This document shows, in pieces, positions 37,436-51,419 of a DNA stretch of 64,000 nt; within the stretch, counting starts at the first letter, position 1, and every line of letters starts with the position of its first letter. Location: contig NC_059502.1 of the NCBI RefSeq assembly GCF_914767665.1, positions 43,821,812 to 43,885,811 on the forward strand, written 5' to 3'. Position numbers and translations under genes: made by a program. This DNA comes from Harmonia axyridis. Its lineage: Eukaryota; Arthropoda; Insecta; Coleoptera; Coccinellidae. The notes below the pieces were generated by a model, which did no database searches, was not told the origin of the DNA, and saw only the letters and a list, made by a program, of their open reading frames with translations.

Positions 37436-39634
37436 GTGATCTACGTGAACAGATCAATAGAAAAAGAGGTATTTTATTACCAAGAAAGATCTTTCAATTT
37501 TTTACAATTTTTCAAGGTCCGGGGTAAGGAAAATTCGAGAAAATTCAATCTCTCTATAAAAATCGTTATATCTCCTAAACTATTCGTCGCAGACTCCTCA
37601 AATAAAAACTTTCGTGATCTTCATGACCAGATCAATAGAAAAAGAGGTATATTATTACCAAGAAGGAACTTTTAATTTTTTACAATTTTTTAAGGTCCGG
37701 GGTAAGGAAAATTCGAGAAAATTCGAGAAAATTTTTCGACTCAAATATTGTCAGGCAAGAGTGGGATTCGAATAACCATGAACTGCCAATACCAACTCTG
37801 CTCACCGATTTTCCGTAGTCCCCATAGTTTAGGAGAAATTTGAAGTCGAAATTTTTGGAAAAAACCGTAAAAATTCAATCTCTCTATAAAAATCGTTATA
37901 TCTCCTAAACTATTCGTCGCAGACACCTCATATAAAAACTTTCGTGATCTACGTGAACAGATCAATAGAAAAAGAGGTATATTATCACCAAGAAGGAACT
38001 TTTAATTTTTTACAATTTTTTAAGGTCCGGGGTAAGAAAAATTCGAGAAAATTCAATCTCTCTACAAAAATCGTTATATCTCCTAAACTATTCGTCGCAG
38101 GCCCCTCAAATAAAAACTTTCGGGATCTACGTGAACAGATCAATAGAAAAAGAGGTATTTTATTACCAAGAAAGATCTTTTGATTTTTTACAATTTTTCA
38201 AGGTCCGGGGTAAGGAAAATTCGAGAAAATTCGAGAAAATTTTTCGACTCAAATATTGTCAGGCGAGAGTGGGATTCGAATAACCATGAACTGCCAATAC
38301 CAACTCTGCTCACCGATTTTCCGTAGTCCCCATAGTTTAGGAGAAATTTGAAGTCGAAATTTTTGGAAAAAACCGTAAAAATTCAATCTCTCTATAAAAA
38401 TCGTTACATCTCCTAAACTATTCGTCGCAGACCCCTCATATAAAAACTTTCGTGATCTACGTGAACACATCAATAGAAAAAGAGGTATATTATCACCAAG
38501 AAGGAACTTTTAATTTTTTACAATTTTTTAAGGTCCGGGGTAAGGAAAATTCGAGAAAATTCAATCTCTCTACAAAAATCGTTATATCTCCTAAACTTTT
38601 CGTCGCAGACCCCTCAAATAAAAACTTTCGTGATCTACGTGAACAGATCAATAGAAAAAGAGGTATTTTATTACCAAGAAAGATCTTTCAATTTTTTACA
38701 ATTTTTCAAGGTCCGGGGTAAGGAAAATTCGAGAAAATTCAATCTCTCTATAAAAATCGTTATATCTCCTAAACTATTCGTCGCAGACTCCTCAAATAAA
38801 AACTTTCGTGATCTTCATGACCAGATCAATAGAAAAAGAGGTATATTATTACCAAGAAGGAACTTTTAATTTTTTACAATTTTTTAAGGTCCGGGGTAAG
38901 GAAAATTCGAGAAAATTCGAGAAAATTTTTCGACTCAAATATTGTCAGGCAAGAGTGGGATTCGAATAACCATGAACTGCCAATACCAACTCTGCTCACC
39001 GATTTTCCGTAGTCCCCATAGTTTAGGAGAAATTTGAAGTCGAAATTTTTGGAAAAAACCGTAAAAATTCAATCTCTCTATAAAAATCGTTATATCTCCT
39101 AAACTATTCGTCGCAGACACCTCATATAAAAACTTTCGTGATCTACGTGAACAGATCAATAGAAAAAGAGGTATATTATCACCAAGAAGGAACTTTTAAT
39201 TTTTTACAATTTTTTAAGGTCCGGGGTAAGAAAAATTCGAGAAAATTCAATCTCTCTACAAAAATCGTTATATCTCCTAAACTATTCGTCGCAGGCCCCT
39301 CAAATGAAAACTTTCGGGATCTACGTGAACAGATCAATAGAAAAAGAGGTATTTTATTACCAAGAAAGATCTTTTGATTTTTTACAATTTTTCAAGGTCC
39401 GGGGTAAGGAAAATTCGAGAAAATTCGAGAAAATTTTTCGACTCAAATATTGTCAGGCGAGAGTGGGATTCGAATAACCATGAACTGCCAATACCAACTC
39501 TGCTCACCGATTTTCCGTAGTCCCCATAGTTTAGGAGAAATTTGAAGTCGAAATTTTTGGAAAAAACCGTAAAAATTCAATCTCTCTATAAAAATCGTTA
39601 TATCTCCTAAACTATTCGTCGCAGACACCTCATA
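37436..39634 (+). repeat. Tandem duplication in satellite B, about 1.0 kb at 1,194-bp offset
   Basis: Units from 37,436 to about 38,440 recur from 38,630 to about 39,634. Shared marks include GTCAGGCAAGAGTGG at about 37,750 and 38,944, and CGCAGGCCCC with TTTCGGGATC downstream. One copy has AAATGAAAAC where the other has AAATAAAAAC. Confidence 0.75.
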
Positions 39635-42600
39635 TAAAAACTTTCGTGATCTACGTGAACAGATCAATAGAAAAAGAGGTATATTATCACCAAGAAGGAA
39701 CTTTTAATTTTTTACAATTTTTTAAGGTCCGGGGTAAGGAAAATTCGAGAAAATTCAATCTCTCTATAAAAATCGTTATATCTCCTAAACTATTCGTCGC
39801 AGACTGCTCAAATAAAAACTTTCATGATCTACATGACCAGATCAATAGAAAAAGAGGTATATTATTACCAAGAAGGAACTTTCAATTTTTTACAATTTTT
39901 TAAGGTCCGGGGTAAGAAAAATTCGAGAAAATTCGAGAAAATTTTTCGACTCAAATATTGTCAGGCGAGAGTGGGATTCGAATAACAATGAACTGCCAAT
40001 ACCAACTCTGCTCACCGATTTTCCGTAGTCCCCATAGTTTAGGAGAAATTTGAAGTCGAAATTTTTGGAAAAAACCGTAAAAATTCAATCTCTCTATAAA
40101 AATCGTTACATCTCCTAAACTATTCGTCGCAGACCCCTCATATAAAAACTTTCGTGATCTACGTGAACACATCAATAGAAAAAGGGGTATATTATCACCA
40201 AGAAGGAACTTTTAATTTTTTACAATTTTTTAAGGTCCGGGGTAAGGAAAATTCGAGAAAATTCAATCTCTCTACAAAAATCGTTATATCTCCTAAACTT
40301 TTCGTCGCAGACCCCTCAAATAAAAACTTTCGTGATCTACGTGAACAGATCAATAGAAAAAGAGGTATTTTATTACCAAGAAAGATCTTTCAATTTTTTA
40401 CAATTTTTCAAGGTCCGGGGTAAGGAAAATTCGAGAAAATTCAATCTCTCTATAAAAATCGTTATATCTCCTAAACTATTCGTCGCGGACTGCTCAAATA
40501 AAAACTTTCGTGATCTACATGACCAGATCAATAGAAAAAGAGGTATATCATTACCAAGAAGGAACTTTCAATTTTTTACAATTTTTTAAGGTCCGGGGTA
40601 AGAAAAATTCGAGAAAATTCGAGAAAATTTTTCGACTCAAATATTGTCAGGCGAGAGTGGGATTCGAATAACCATGAACTGCCAATACCAACTCTGCTCA
40701 CCGATTTTCCGTAGTCCCCATAGTTCAGGAGGAATTTGAATTCGAAATTTTTGGAAAAAACCGTAAAAATTCAATCTCTCTACAAAAATCGTTATATCTC
40801 CTAAACTATTCGTTGCAAACCCCTCAAATAAAAACTTTCGTGATCTACGTGACCAGATCAATAGAAAAAGAGGTATATTATCACCAAGAAGGAACTTTTA
40901 ATTTTTTACAATTTTTTAAGGTCCGGGGTAAGGAAAATTCGAGAAAATTGAATCTCTCTACAAAAATCGTTATATCTCCTAAACTTTTCGTCGCAGACCC
41001 CTCAAATAAAAACTTTCGTGATCTACGTGAACAGATCAATAGAAAAAGAGGTATTTTATTACCAAGAAAGATCTTTTAATTTTTTACAATTTTTCAAGGT
41101 CCGGGGAAAGGAAAATTCGAGAAAATTCAATCTCTCTATAAAAATCGTTATATCTCCTAAACTATTCGTCGCAGACTCCTCAAATAAAAACTTTCGTGAT
41201 CTTCATGACCAGATCAATAGAAAAAGAGGTATATTATTACCAAGAAGGAACTTTTAATTTTTTACAATTTTTAAGGTCCGGGGTAAGGAAAATTCGAGAA
41301 AATTCGAGAAAATTTTTCGACTCAAACATTGTCAGGCGAGAGTGGGATTCGAATAACCATGAACTGCCAACACCAACTCTGCTTACCGATTTTCCGTAGT
41401 CCCCATAGTTTAGGAGAAATTTGAATTCGAAATTTTTGGAAAAAACCGTAAAAATTCAATCTCTCTACAAAAATCGTTATATCTCCTAAACTATTCGTCG
41501 CATACCCCTCAAATAAAAACTTTCGTGATCTACGTGACCAGATCAATAGAAAAAGAGGTATATTATTACCAAGAAGGAACTTTTAATTTTTTACAATTTT
41601 TCAAGGTCCGGGGTAAGGAAAATTCGAGAAAATTCAATCTCTCTACAAAAATCGTTATATCTCCTAAACTATTCGTCGCAGACCCCTCAAATAAAAACTT
41701 TCGTGATCTTCGTGAACTACGTGAACAGATCAATAGAAAAAGAGGTATATTATCACCAAGAAGGAACTTTCAATTTTTTACAATTTTTTAAGGTCCGGGG
41801 TAAGAAAAATTCGAGAAAATTCGAGAAAATTTTTCGACTCAAATATTGTCAGGCGAGAGTGGGATTCGAATAACCATGAACTGCCAATACCAACTCTGCT
41901 CACCGATTTTCCGTAGTCCCCATAGTTCAGGAGGAATTTGAATTCGAAATTTTTGGAAAAAACCGTAAAAATTCAATCTCTCTACAAAAATCGTTATATC
42001 TCCTAAACTATTCGTTGCAAACCCCTCAAATAAAAACTTTCGTGATCTACGTGACCAGATCAATAGAAAAAGAGGTATATTATCACCAAGAAGGAACTTT
42101 TAATTTTTTACAATTTTTCAAGGTCCGGGGTAAGGAAAATTCGAGAAAATTCAATCTCTCTACAAAAATCGTTATATCTCCTAAACTATTCGTCGCAGAC
42201 CCCTCAAATAAAAACTTTCGTGATCTTCGTGAACTACGTGAACAGATCAATAGAAAAAGAGGTATATTATCACCAAGAAGGAACTTTTAATTTTTTACAA
42301 TTTTTTAAGGTCCGGGGTAAGGAAAATTCGAGAAAAAACAATCTCTCTACAAAAATCGTTATATCTCCTAAACTATTCGTCGCGGACTGCTCAAATAAAA
42401 ACTTTCGTGATCTACATGACCAGATCAATAGAAAAAGAGGTATATTATTACCAAGAAGGAACTTTCAATTTTTTACAATTTTTTAAGGTCCGGGGTAAGA
42501 AAAATTCGAGAAAATTCGAGAAAATTCGAGAAAATTTTTCGACTCAAATATTGTCAGGCGAGAGTGGGATTCGAATAACCATGAACTGCCAATACCAACT

Positions 42601-45600
42601 CTGCTCACCGATTTTCCGTAGTCCCCATAGTTCAGGAGGAATTTGAATTCGAAATTTTTGGAAAAAACCGTAAAAATTCAATCTCTCTACAAAAATCCTT
42701 ATATCTCCTAAACAATTCGTTGCAAACCCCTCAAATAAAAACTTTCGTGATCTACGTGACCAGATCAATAGAAAAAGAGGTATATTATCACCAAGAAGGA
42801 ACTTTTAATTTTTTACAATTTTTTAAGGTCCGGGGTAAGGAAAATTCGAGAAAATTCAATCTCTCTACAAAAATCATTATATCTCCTAAACTTTTCGTCG
42901 CAGACCCCTCAAATAAAAACTTTCGTGATCTACGTGAACAGATCAATAGAAAAAGAGGTATTTTATTACCAAGAAAGATCTTTTAATTTTTTACAATTTT
43001 TCAAGGTCCGGGGTAAGGAAAATTCGAGAAAATTCAATCTCTCTACAAAAATCGTTATATCTCCTAAACTTTTCGTCGCAGACCCCTCAAATAAAAACTT
43101 TCGTGATCTACGTGAACAGATGAATAGAAAAAGAGGTATTTTATTACCAAGAAAGATCTTTTAATTTTTTACAATTTTTCAAGGTCCGGGGTAAGGAAAA
43201 TTCGACAAAATTCAATCTCTCTACAAAAATCGTTATATCTCCTAAACTATTCGTCGCAGACCCCTCAAATAAAAACTTTCGTGATCTTCGTGAACTACGT
43301 GAACAGATCAATAGAAAAAGGAAAATTCGAGAAAATTCAATTTCTCTATAAAAATCGTTATATCTCCTAAACTATTCGTCGCAGACTCCTCAAATAAAAA
43401 CTTTCGTGATCTTCATGACCAGATCAATAGAAAAAGAGGTATATTATTACCAAGAAGGAACTTTTAATTTTTTACAATTTTTTAGGGTCCGGGGTAAGGA
43501 AAATTCGAGAAAATTCGAGAAAATTTTTCGACTCAAATATTGTCAGGCGAGAGTGGGATTCGAATAACCATGAACTGCCAATACCAACTCTGCTTACCGA
43601 TTTTCTGTAGTCCCCATAGTTTAGGAGAAATTTGAATTCGAAATTTTTGGAAAAAACCGTAAAAATTCAATCTCACTACAAAAATCGTTATATCTCCTAA
43701 ACTATTCGTCGCATACCCCTCAAATAAAAACTTTCGTGATCTACGTGAACACATCAATAGAAAAAGAGGTATATTATCACCAAGAAGGAACTTTTAATTT
43801 TTTACAATTTTTTAAGGTCCGGGGTAAGGAAAATTCGAGAAAATTCAATCTCTCTACAAAAATCGTTATATCTCCTAAACTTTTCGTCGCAGACCCCTCA
43901 AATAAAAACTTTCGTGATCTACGTGAACAGATCAATAGAAAAAGAGGTATTTTATTACCAAGAAAGATCTTTTAATTTTTTACAATTTTTCAAGGTCCGG
44001 GGTAAGGAAAATTCGAGAAAATTCAATCTCTCTACAAAAATCGTTATATCTCCTAAACTTTTCGTCGCAGACCCCTCAAATAAAAACTTTCGTGATCTAC
44101 GTGAACAGATCAATAGAAAAAGAGGTATTTTATTACCAAGAAAGATCTTTTAATTTTTTACAAATTTTCAAGGTCCGGGGTAAGGAAAATTCGAGAAAAT
44201 TCAATCTCTCTACAAAAATCGTTATATCTCCTAAACTATTCGTCGCAGACCCCTCAAATAAAAACTTTCGTGATCTTCGTGAACTACGTGAACAGATCAA
44301 TAGAAAAAGAGGTATATTATCACCAAGAAGGAACTTTTAATTTTTTTACAATTTTTTAAGGTCCGGGGTAAGGAAAATTCGAGAAAATTCAATCTCTCTA
44401 CAAAAATCGTTATATCTCCTAAACTATTCGTCGCAGGCCCCTCAAATAAAAACTTTCGGGATCTACGTGAACAGATCAATAGAAAAAGGGGTATTTTATT
44501 ACCAAGAAAGATCTTTTGATTTTTTACAATTTTTCAAGGTCCGGGGTAAGGAAAATTCGAGAAAATTCAATCTCTCTATAAAAATCGTTATATCTCCTAA
44601 ACTATTCGTCGCAGACTGCTCAAATAAAAACTTTCATGATCTACATGACCAGATCAATAGAAAAAGAGGTATATTATTACCAAGAAGGAACTTTCAATTT
44701 TTTACAATATTTTAAGGTCCGGGGTAAGAAAAATTCGAGAAAATTCGAGAAAATTTTTCGACTCAAATATTGTCAGGCGAGAGTGGGATTCGAATAACCA
44801 TGAACTGCCAATACCAACTCTGCTCACCGATTTTCCGTAGTCCCCATAGTTTAGGAGAAATTTGAAGTCGAAATTTTTGGAAAAAACCGTAAAAATTCAA
44901 TCTCTCTATAAAAATCGTTACATCTCCTAAACTATTCGTCGCAGACCCCTCATATAAAAACTTTCGTGATCTACGTGAACACATCAATAGAAAAAGAGGT
45001 ATATTATCACCAAGAAGGAACTTTTAATTTTTTACAATTTTTTAAGGTCCGGGGTAAGGAAAATTCGAGAAAATTCAATCTCTCTACAAAAATCGTTATA
45101 TCTCCTAAACTTTTCGTCGCAGACCCCTCAAATAAAAACTTTCGTGATCTACGTGAACAGATCAATAGAAAAAGAGGTATTTTATTACCAAGAAAGATCT
45201 TTCAATTTTTTACAATTTTTCAAGGTCCGGGGTAAGGAAAATTCGAGAAAATTCAATCTCTCTATAAAAATCGTTATATCTCCTAAACTATTCGTCGCAG
45301 ACTCCTCAAATAAAAACTTTCGTGATCTTCATGACCAGATCAATAGAAAAAGAGGTATATTATTACCAAGAAGGAACTTTTAATTTTTTACAATTTTTTA
45401 AGGTCCGGGGTAAGGAAAATTCGAGAAAATTTTTCGACTCAAATATTGTCAGGCGAGAGTGGGATTCGAATAACCATGAACTGCCAACACCAACTCTGCT
45501 TACCGATTTTCTGTAGTCCCCATAGTTTAGGAGAAATTTGAATTCGAAATTTTTGGAAAAAACCGTAAAAATTCAATCTCACTACAAAAATCGTTATATC

Positions 45601-48600
45601 TCCTAAACTATTCGTCGCATACCCCTCAAATAAAAACTTTCGTGATCTACGTGAACACATCAATAGAAAAAGAGGTATATTATCGCCAAGAAGGAACTTT
45701 TAATTTTTTACAATTTTTTAAGGTCCGGGGTAAGGAAAATTAAAGAAAATTCAATCTCTCTACAAAAATCGTTATATCTCCTAAACTTTTCGTCGCAGAC
45801 CCCTCAAATAAAAACTTTCGTGATCTACGTGAACAGATCAATAGAAAAAGAGGTATTTTATTACCAAGAAAGATCTTTCAATTTTTTACAATTTTTCAAG
45901 GTCCGGGGTAAGGAAAATTCGAGAAAATTCAATCTCTCTATAAAAATCGTTATATCTCCTAAACTATTCATCGCGGACTGCTCAAATAAAAACTTTCGTG
46001 ATCTACATGACCAGATCAATAGAAAAAGAGGTATATTATCACCAAGAAGGAACTTTTAATTTTTTACAATTTTTTAAGGTCCGGGGTAAGGAAAATTCGA
46101 GAAAATTCAATCTCTCTACAAAAATCGTTATATCTCCTAAACTATTCGTCGCAGACCCCTCAAATAAAAACTTTCGTGATCTTCGTGAACTACGTGAACA
46201 GATCAATAGAAAAAGAGGTATATTATCACCAAGAAGGAACTTTTAATTTTTTACAATTTTTTAAGGTCCGGGGTAAGGAAAATTCGAGAAAATTCAATCT
46301 CTCTACAAAAATCGTTATATCTCCTAAACTTTTCGTCGCAGACCCCTCAAATAAAAACTTTCGTGATCTACGTGAACAGATCAAAAGAAAAAGAGGTATT
46401 TTATTACCAAGAAAGATCTTTTAATTTTTTACAATTTTTCAAGGTCCGGGGTAAGGAAAATTCGAGAAAATTCAATCTCTCTATAAAAATCGTTATATCT
46501 CCTAAACTATTCGTCGCAGACTCCTCAAATAAAAACTTTCGTGATCTTCATGACCAGATCAATAGAAAAAGAGGTATATTATTACCAAGAAGGAACTTTT
46601 GATTTTTTACAATTTTTTAGGGTCCGGGGTAAGGAAAATTCGAGAAAATTCGAGAAAATTTTTCGACTCAAATATTGTCAGGCAAGAGTGGGATTCGAAT
46701 AACCATGAACTGCCAATACCAACTCTGCTCACCGATTTTCCGTAGTCCCCATAGTTTAGGAGAAATTTGAAGTCGAAATTTTTGGAAAAAACCGTAAAAA
46801 TTCAATCTCTCTATAAAAATCGTTATATCTCCTAAACTATTCGTCGCAGACACCTCATATAAAAACTTTCGTGATCTACGTGAACAGATCAATAGAAAAA
46901 GAGGTATATTATCACCAAGAAGGAACTTTTAATTTTTTACAATTTTTTAAGGTCCGGGGTAAGAAAAATTCGAGAAAATTCAATCTCTCTACAAAAATCG
47001 TTATATCTCCTAAACTATTCGTCGCAGGCCCCTCAAATAAAAACTTTCGGGATCTACGTGAACAGATCAATAGAAAAAGAGGTATTTTATTACCAAGAAA
47101 GATCTTTTGATTTTTTACAATTTTTCAAGGTCCGGGGTAAGGAAAATTCGAGAAAATTCGAGAAAATTTTTCGACTCAAATATTGTCAGGCGAGAGTGGG
47201 ATTCGAATAACCATGAACTGCCAATACCAACTCTGCTCACCGATTTTCCGTAGTCCCCATAGTTTAGGAGAAATTTGAAGTCGAAATTTTTGGAAAAAAC
47301 CGTAAAAATTCAATCTCTCTATAAAAATCGTTATATCTCCTAAACTATTCGTCGCAGACACCTCATATAAAAACTTTCGTGATCTACGTGAACAGATCAA
47401 TAGAAAAAGAGGTATATTATCACCAAGAAGGAACTTTTAATTTTTTACAATTTTTTAAGGTCCGGGGTAAGGAAAATTCGAGAAAATTCAATCTCTCTAT
47501 AAAAATCGTTATATCTCCTAAACTATTCGTCGCAGACTGCTCAAATAAAAACTTTCATGATCTACATGACCAGATCAATAGAAAAAGAGGTATATTATTA
47601 CCAAGAAGGAACTTTCAATTTTTTACAATTTTTTAAGGTCCGGGGTAAGAAAAATTCGAGAAAATTCGAGAAAATTTTTCGACTCAAATATTGTCAGGCG
47701 AGAGTGGGATTCGAATAACCATGAACTGCCAATACCAACTCTGCTCACCGATTTTCCGTAGTCCCCATAGTTTAGGAGAAATTTGAAGTCGAAATTTTTG
47801 GAAAAAACCGTAAAAATTCAATCTCTCTATAAAAATCGTTACATCTCCTAAACTATTCGTCGCAGACCCCTCATATAAAAACTTTCGTGATCTACGTGAA
47901 CACATCAATAGAAAAAGGGGTATATTATCACCAAGAAGGAACTTTTAATTTTTTACAATTTTTTAAGGTCCGGGGTAAGGAAAATTCGAGAAAATTCAAT
48001 CTCTCTACAAAAATCGTTATATCTCCTAAACTTTTCGTCGCAGACCCCTCAAATAAAAACTTTCGTGATCTACGTGAACAGATCAATAGAAAAAGAGGTA
48101 TTTTATTACCAAGAAAGATCTTTCAATTTTTTACAATTTTTCAAGGTCCGGGGTAAGGAAAATTCGAGAAAATTCAATCTCTCTATAAAAATCGTTATAT
48201 CTCCTAAACTATTCGTCGCGGACTGCTCAAATAAAAACTTTCGTGATCTACATGACCAGATCAATAGAAAAAGAGGTATATCATTACCAAGAAGGAACTT
48301 TCAATTTTTTACAATTTTTTAAGGTCCGGGGTAAGAAAAATTCGAGAAAATTCGAGAAAATTTTTCGACTCAAATATTGTCAGGCGAGAGTGGGATTCGA
48401 ATAACCATGAACTGCCAATACCAACTCTGCTCACCGATTTTCCGTAGTCCCCATAGTTCAGGAGGAATTTGAATTCGAAATTTTTGGAAAAAACCGTAAA
48501 AATTCAATCTCTCTACAAAAATCGTTATATCTCCTAAACTATTCGTTGCAAACCCCTCAAATAAAAACTTTCGTGATCTACGTGACCAGATCAATAGAAA

Positions 48601-49010
48601 AAGAGGTATATTATCACCAAGAAGGAACTTTTAATTTTTTACAATTTTTTAAGGTCCGGGGTAAGGAAAATTCGAGAAAATTCAATCTCTCTACAAAAAT
48701 CGTTATATCTCCTAAACTTTTCGTCGCAGACCCCTCAAATAAAAACTTTCGTGATCTACGTGAACAGATCAATAGAAAAAGAGGTATTTTATTACCAAGA
48801 AAGATCTTTTAATTTTTTACAAATTTTCAAGGTCCGGGGTAAGGAAAATTCGAGAAAATTCAATCTCTCTATAAAAATCGTTATATCTCCTAAACTATTC
48901 GTCGCAGACTCCTCAAATAAAAACTTTCGTGATCTTCATGACCAGATCAATAGAAAAAGAGGTATATTATTACCAAGAAGGAACTTTTAATTTTTTACAA
49001 TTTTTTAGGG
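38630..49010 (+). repeat. Dispersed duplication in satellite B, about 2.65 kb at 7,733-bp offset
   Basis: The block from about 38,630 to 41,280 recurs from 46,363 to 49,010, with matching unit order over at least ten successive units. Shared marks include CAGGCAAGAGTGG, CAGGCCCC and GGTATATCATTACC. A second, shorter pair in the same area is about 44,420-45,400 and 49,586-50,570, at a 5,166-bp offset. Confidence 0.75.
43283..43406 (+). repeat. Truncated satellite B unit (124 bp)
   Basis: GATCAATAGAAAAAG runs directly into GAAAATTCGAG at about 43,320, so about 63 bp, including the ACCAAGAA and GGTCCGGGG regions, are missing from a 187-bp class unit. AAG is present at both ends of the lost segment, as in a microhomology deletion. 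Confidence 0.8.
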
Positions 49011-51419
49011 TCCGGGGTAAGGAAAATTCGAGAAAATTCGAGAAAATTTTTCGACTCAAATATTGTCAGGCGAGAGTGGGATTCGAATAACCATGAACTG
49101 CCAATACCAACTCTGCTCACCGATTTTTCGTAGTCCCCATAGTTTAGGAGAAATTTGAAGTCGAAATTTTTGGAAAAAACCGTAAAAATTCAATCTCTCT
49201 ATAAAAATCGTTATATCTCCTAAACTATTCGTCGCAGACACCTCATATAAAAACTTTCGTGATCTACGTGAACAGATCAATAGAAAAAGAGGTATATTAT
49301 CACCTAGAAGGAACTTTTAATTTTTTACAATTTTTTAAGGTCCGGGGTAAGGAAAATTCGAGAAAATTCAATCTCTCTACAAAAATCGTTATATCTCCTA
49401 AACTATTCGTCGCAGACCCCTCAAATAAAAACTTTCGTGATCTTCGTGAACTACGTGAACAGATCAATAGAAAAAGAGGTATATTATCACCAAGAAGGAA
49501 CTTTTAATTTTTTACAATTTTTTAAGGTCCGGGGTAAGGAAAATTCGAGAAAATTCAATCTCTCTACAAAAATCGTTATATCTCCTAAACTATTCGTCGC
49601 AGGCCCCTCAAATAAAAACTTTCGGGATCTACGTGAACAGATCAATAGAAAAAGGGGTATTTTATTACCAAGAAAGATCTTTTGATTTTTTACAATTTTT
49701 CAAGGTCCGGGGTAAGGAAAATTCGAGAAAATTCAATCTCTCTATAAAAATCGTTATATCTCCTAAACTATTCGTCGCAGACTGCTCAAATAAAAACTTT
49801 CATGATCTACATGACCAGATCAATAGAAAAAGAGGTATATTATTACCAAGAAGGAACTTTCAATTTTTTACAATTTTTTAAGGTCCGGGGTAAGAAAAAT
49901 TCGAGAAAATTCGAGAAAATTTTTCGACTCAAATATTGTCAGGCGAGAGTGGGATTCGAATAACCATGAACTGCCAATACCAACTCTGCTCACCGATTTT
50001 CCGTAGTCCCCATAGTTTAGGAGAAATTTGAAGTCGAAATTTTTGGAAAAAACCGTAAAAATTCAATCTCTCTATAAAAATCGTTACATCTCCTAAACTA
50101 TTCGTCGCAGACCCCTCATATAAAAACCTTCGTGATCTACGTGAACACATCAATAGAAAAAGAGGTATATTATCACCAAGAAGGAACTTTTAATTTTTTA
50201 CAATTTTTTAAGGTCCGGGGTAAGGAAAATTCGAGAAAATTCAATCTCTCTACAAAAATCGTTATATCTCCTAAACTTTTCGTCGCAGACCCCTCAAATA
50301 AAAACTTTCGTGATCTACGTGAACAGATCAATAGAAAAAGAGGTATTTTATTACCAAGAAAGATCTTTCAATTTTTTACAATTTTTCAAGGTCCGGGGTA
50401 AGGAAAATTCGAGAAAATTCAATCTCTCTATAAAAATCGTTATATCTCCTAAACTATTCGTCGCAGACTCCTCAAATAAAAACTTTCGTGATCTTCATGA
50501 CCAGATCAATAGAAAAAGAGGTATATTATTACCAAGAAGGAACTTTTAATTTTTTACAATTTTTTAAGGTCCGGGGTGAGGAAAATTCGAGAAAATTCGA
50601 GAAAATTTTTCGACTCAAATATTGTCAGGCGAGAGTGGGATTCGAATAACCATGAACTGCCAACACCAACTCTGCTTACCGATTTTCTGTAGTCCCCATA
50701 GTTTAGGAGAAATTTGAATTCGAAATTTTTGGAAAAAACCGTAAAAATTCAATCTCACTACAAAAATCGTTATATCTCCTAAGCTATTCGTCGCATACCC
50801 CTCAAATAAAAACTTTCGTGATCTACGTGACCAGATCAATAGAAAAAGAGGTATATTATTACCAAGAAGGAACTTTTAATTTTTTACAATTTTTCAAGGT
50901 CCGGGGTAAGGAAAATTCGAGAAAATTCAATCTCTCTACAAAAATCGTTATATCTCCTAAACTATTCGTCGCAGACCCCTCAAATAAAAACTTTCGTGAT
51001 CTTCGTGAACTACGTGAACAGATCAATAGAAAAAGAGGTATATTATCACCAAGAAGGAACTTTTAATTTTTCACAATTTTTTAAGGTCCGGGGTAAGGAA
51101 AATTCGAGAAAATTCAATCTCTCTACAAAAATCGTTATATCTCCTAAACTATTCGTCGCAGACCCCTCAAATAAAAACTTTCGTGATCTACGTGAACAGA
51201 TCAATAGAAAAAGAGGTATTTTATTACCAAGAAAGATCTTTTGATTTTCTACAATTTTTCAAGGTCCGGGGTAAGGAAAATTCGAGAAAATTCAATCTCT
51301 CTATAAAAATCGTTATATCTCCTAAACTATTCGTCGCGGACTGCTCAAATAAAAACTTTCGTGATCTACATGACCAGATCAATAGAAAAAGAGGTATATT
51401 ATTACCAAGAAGGAACTTT

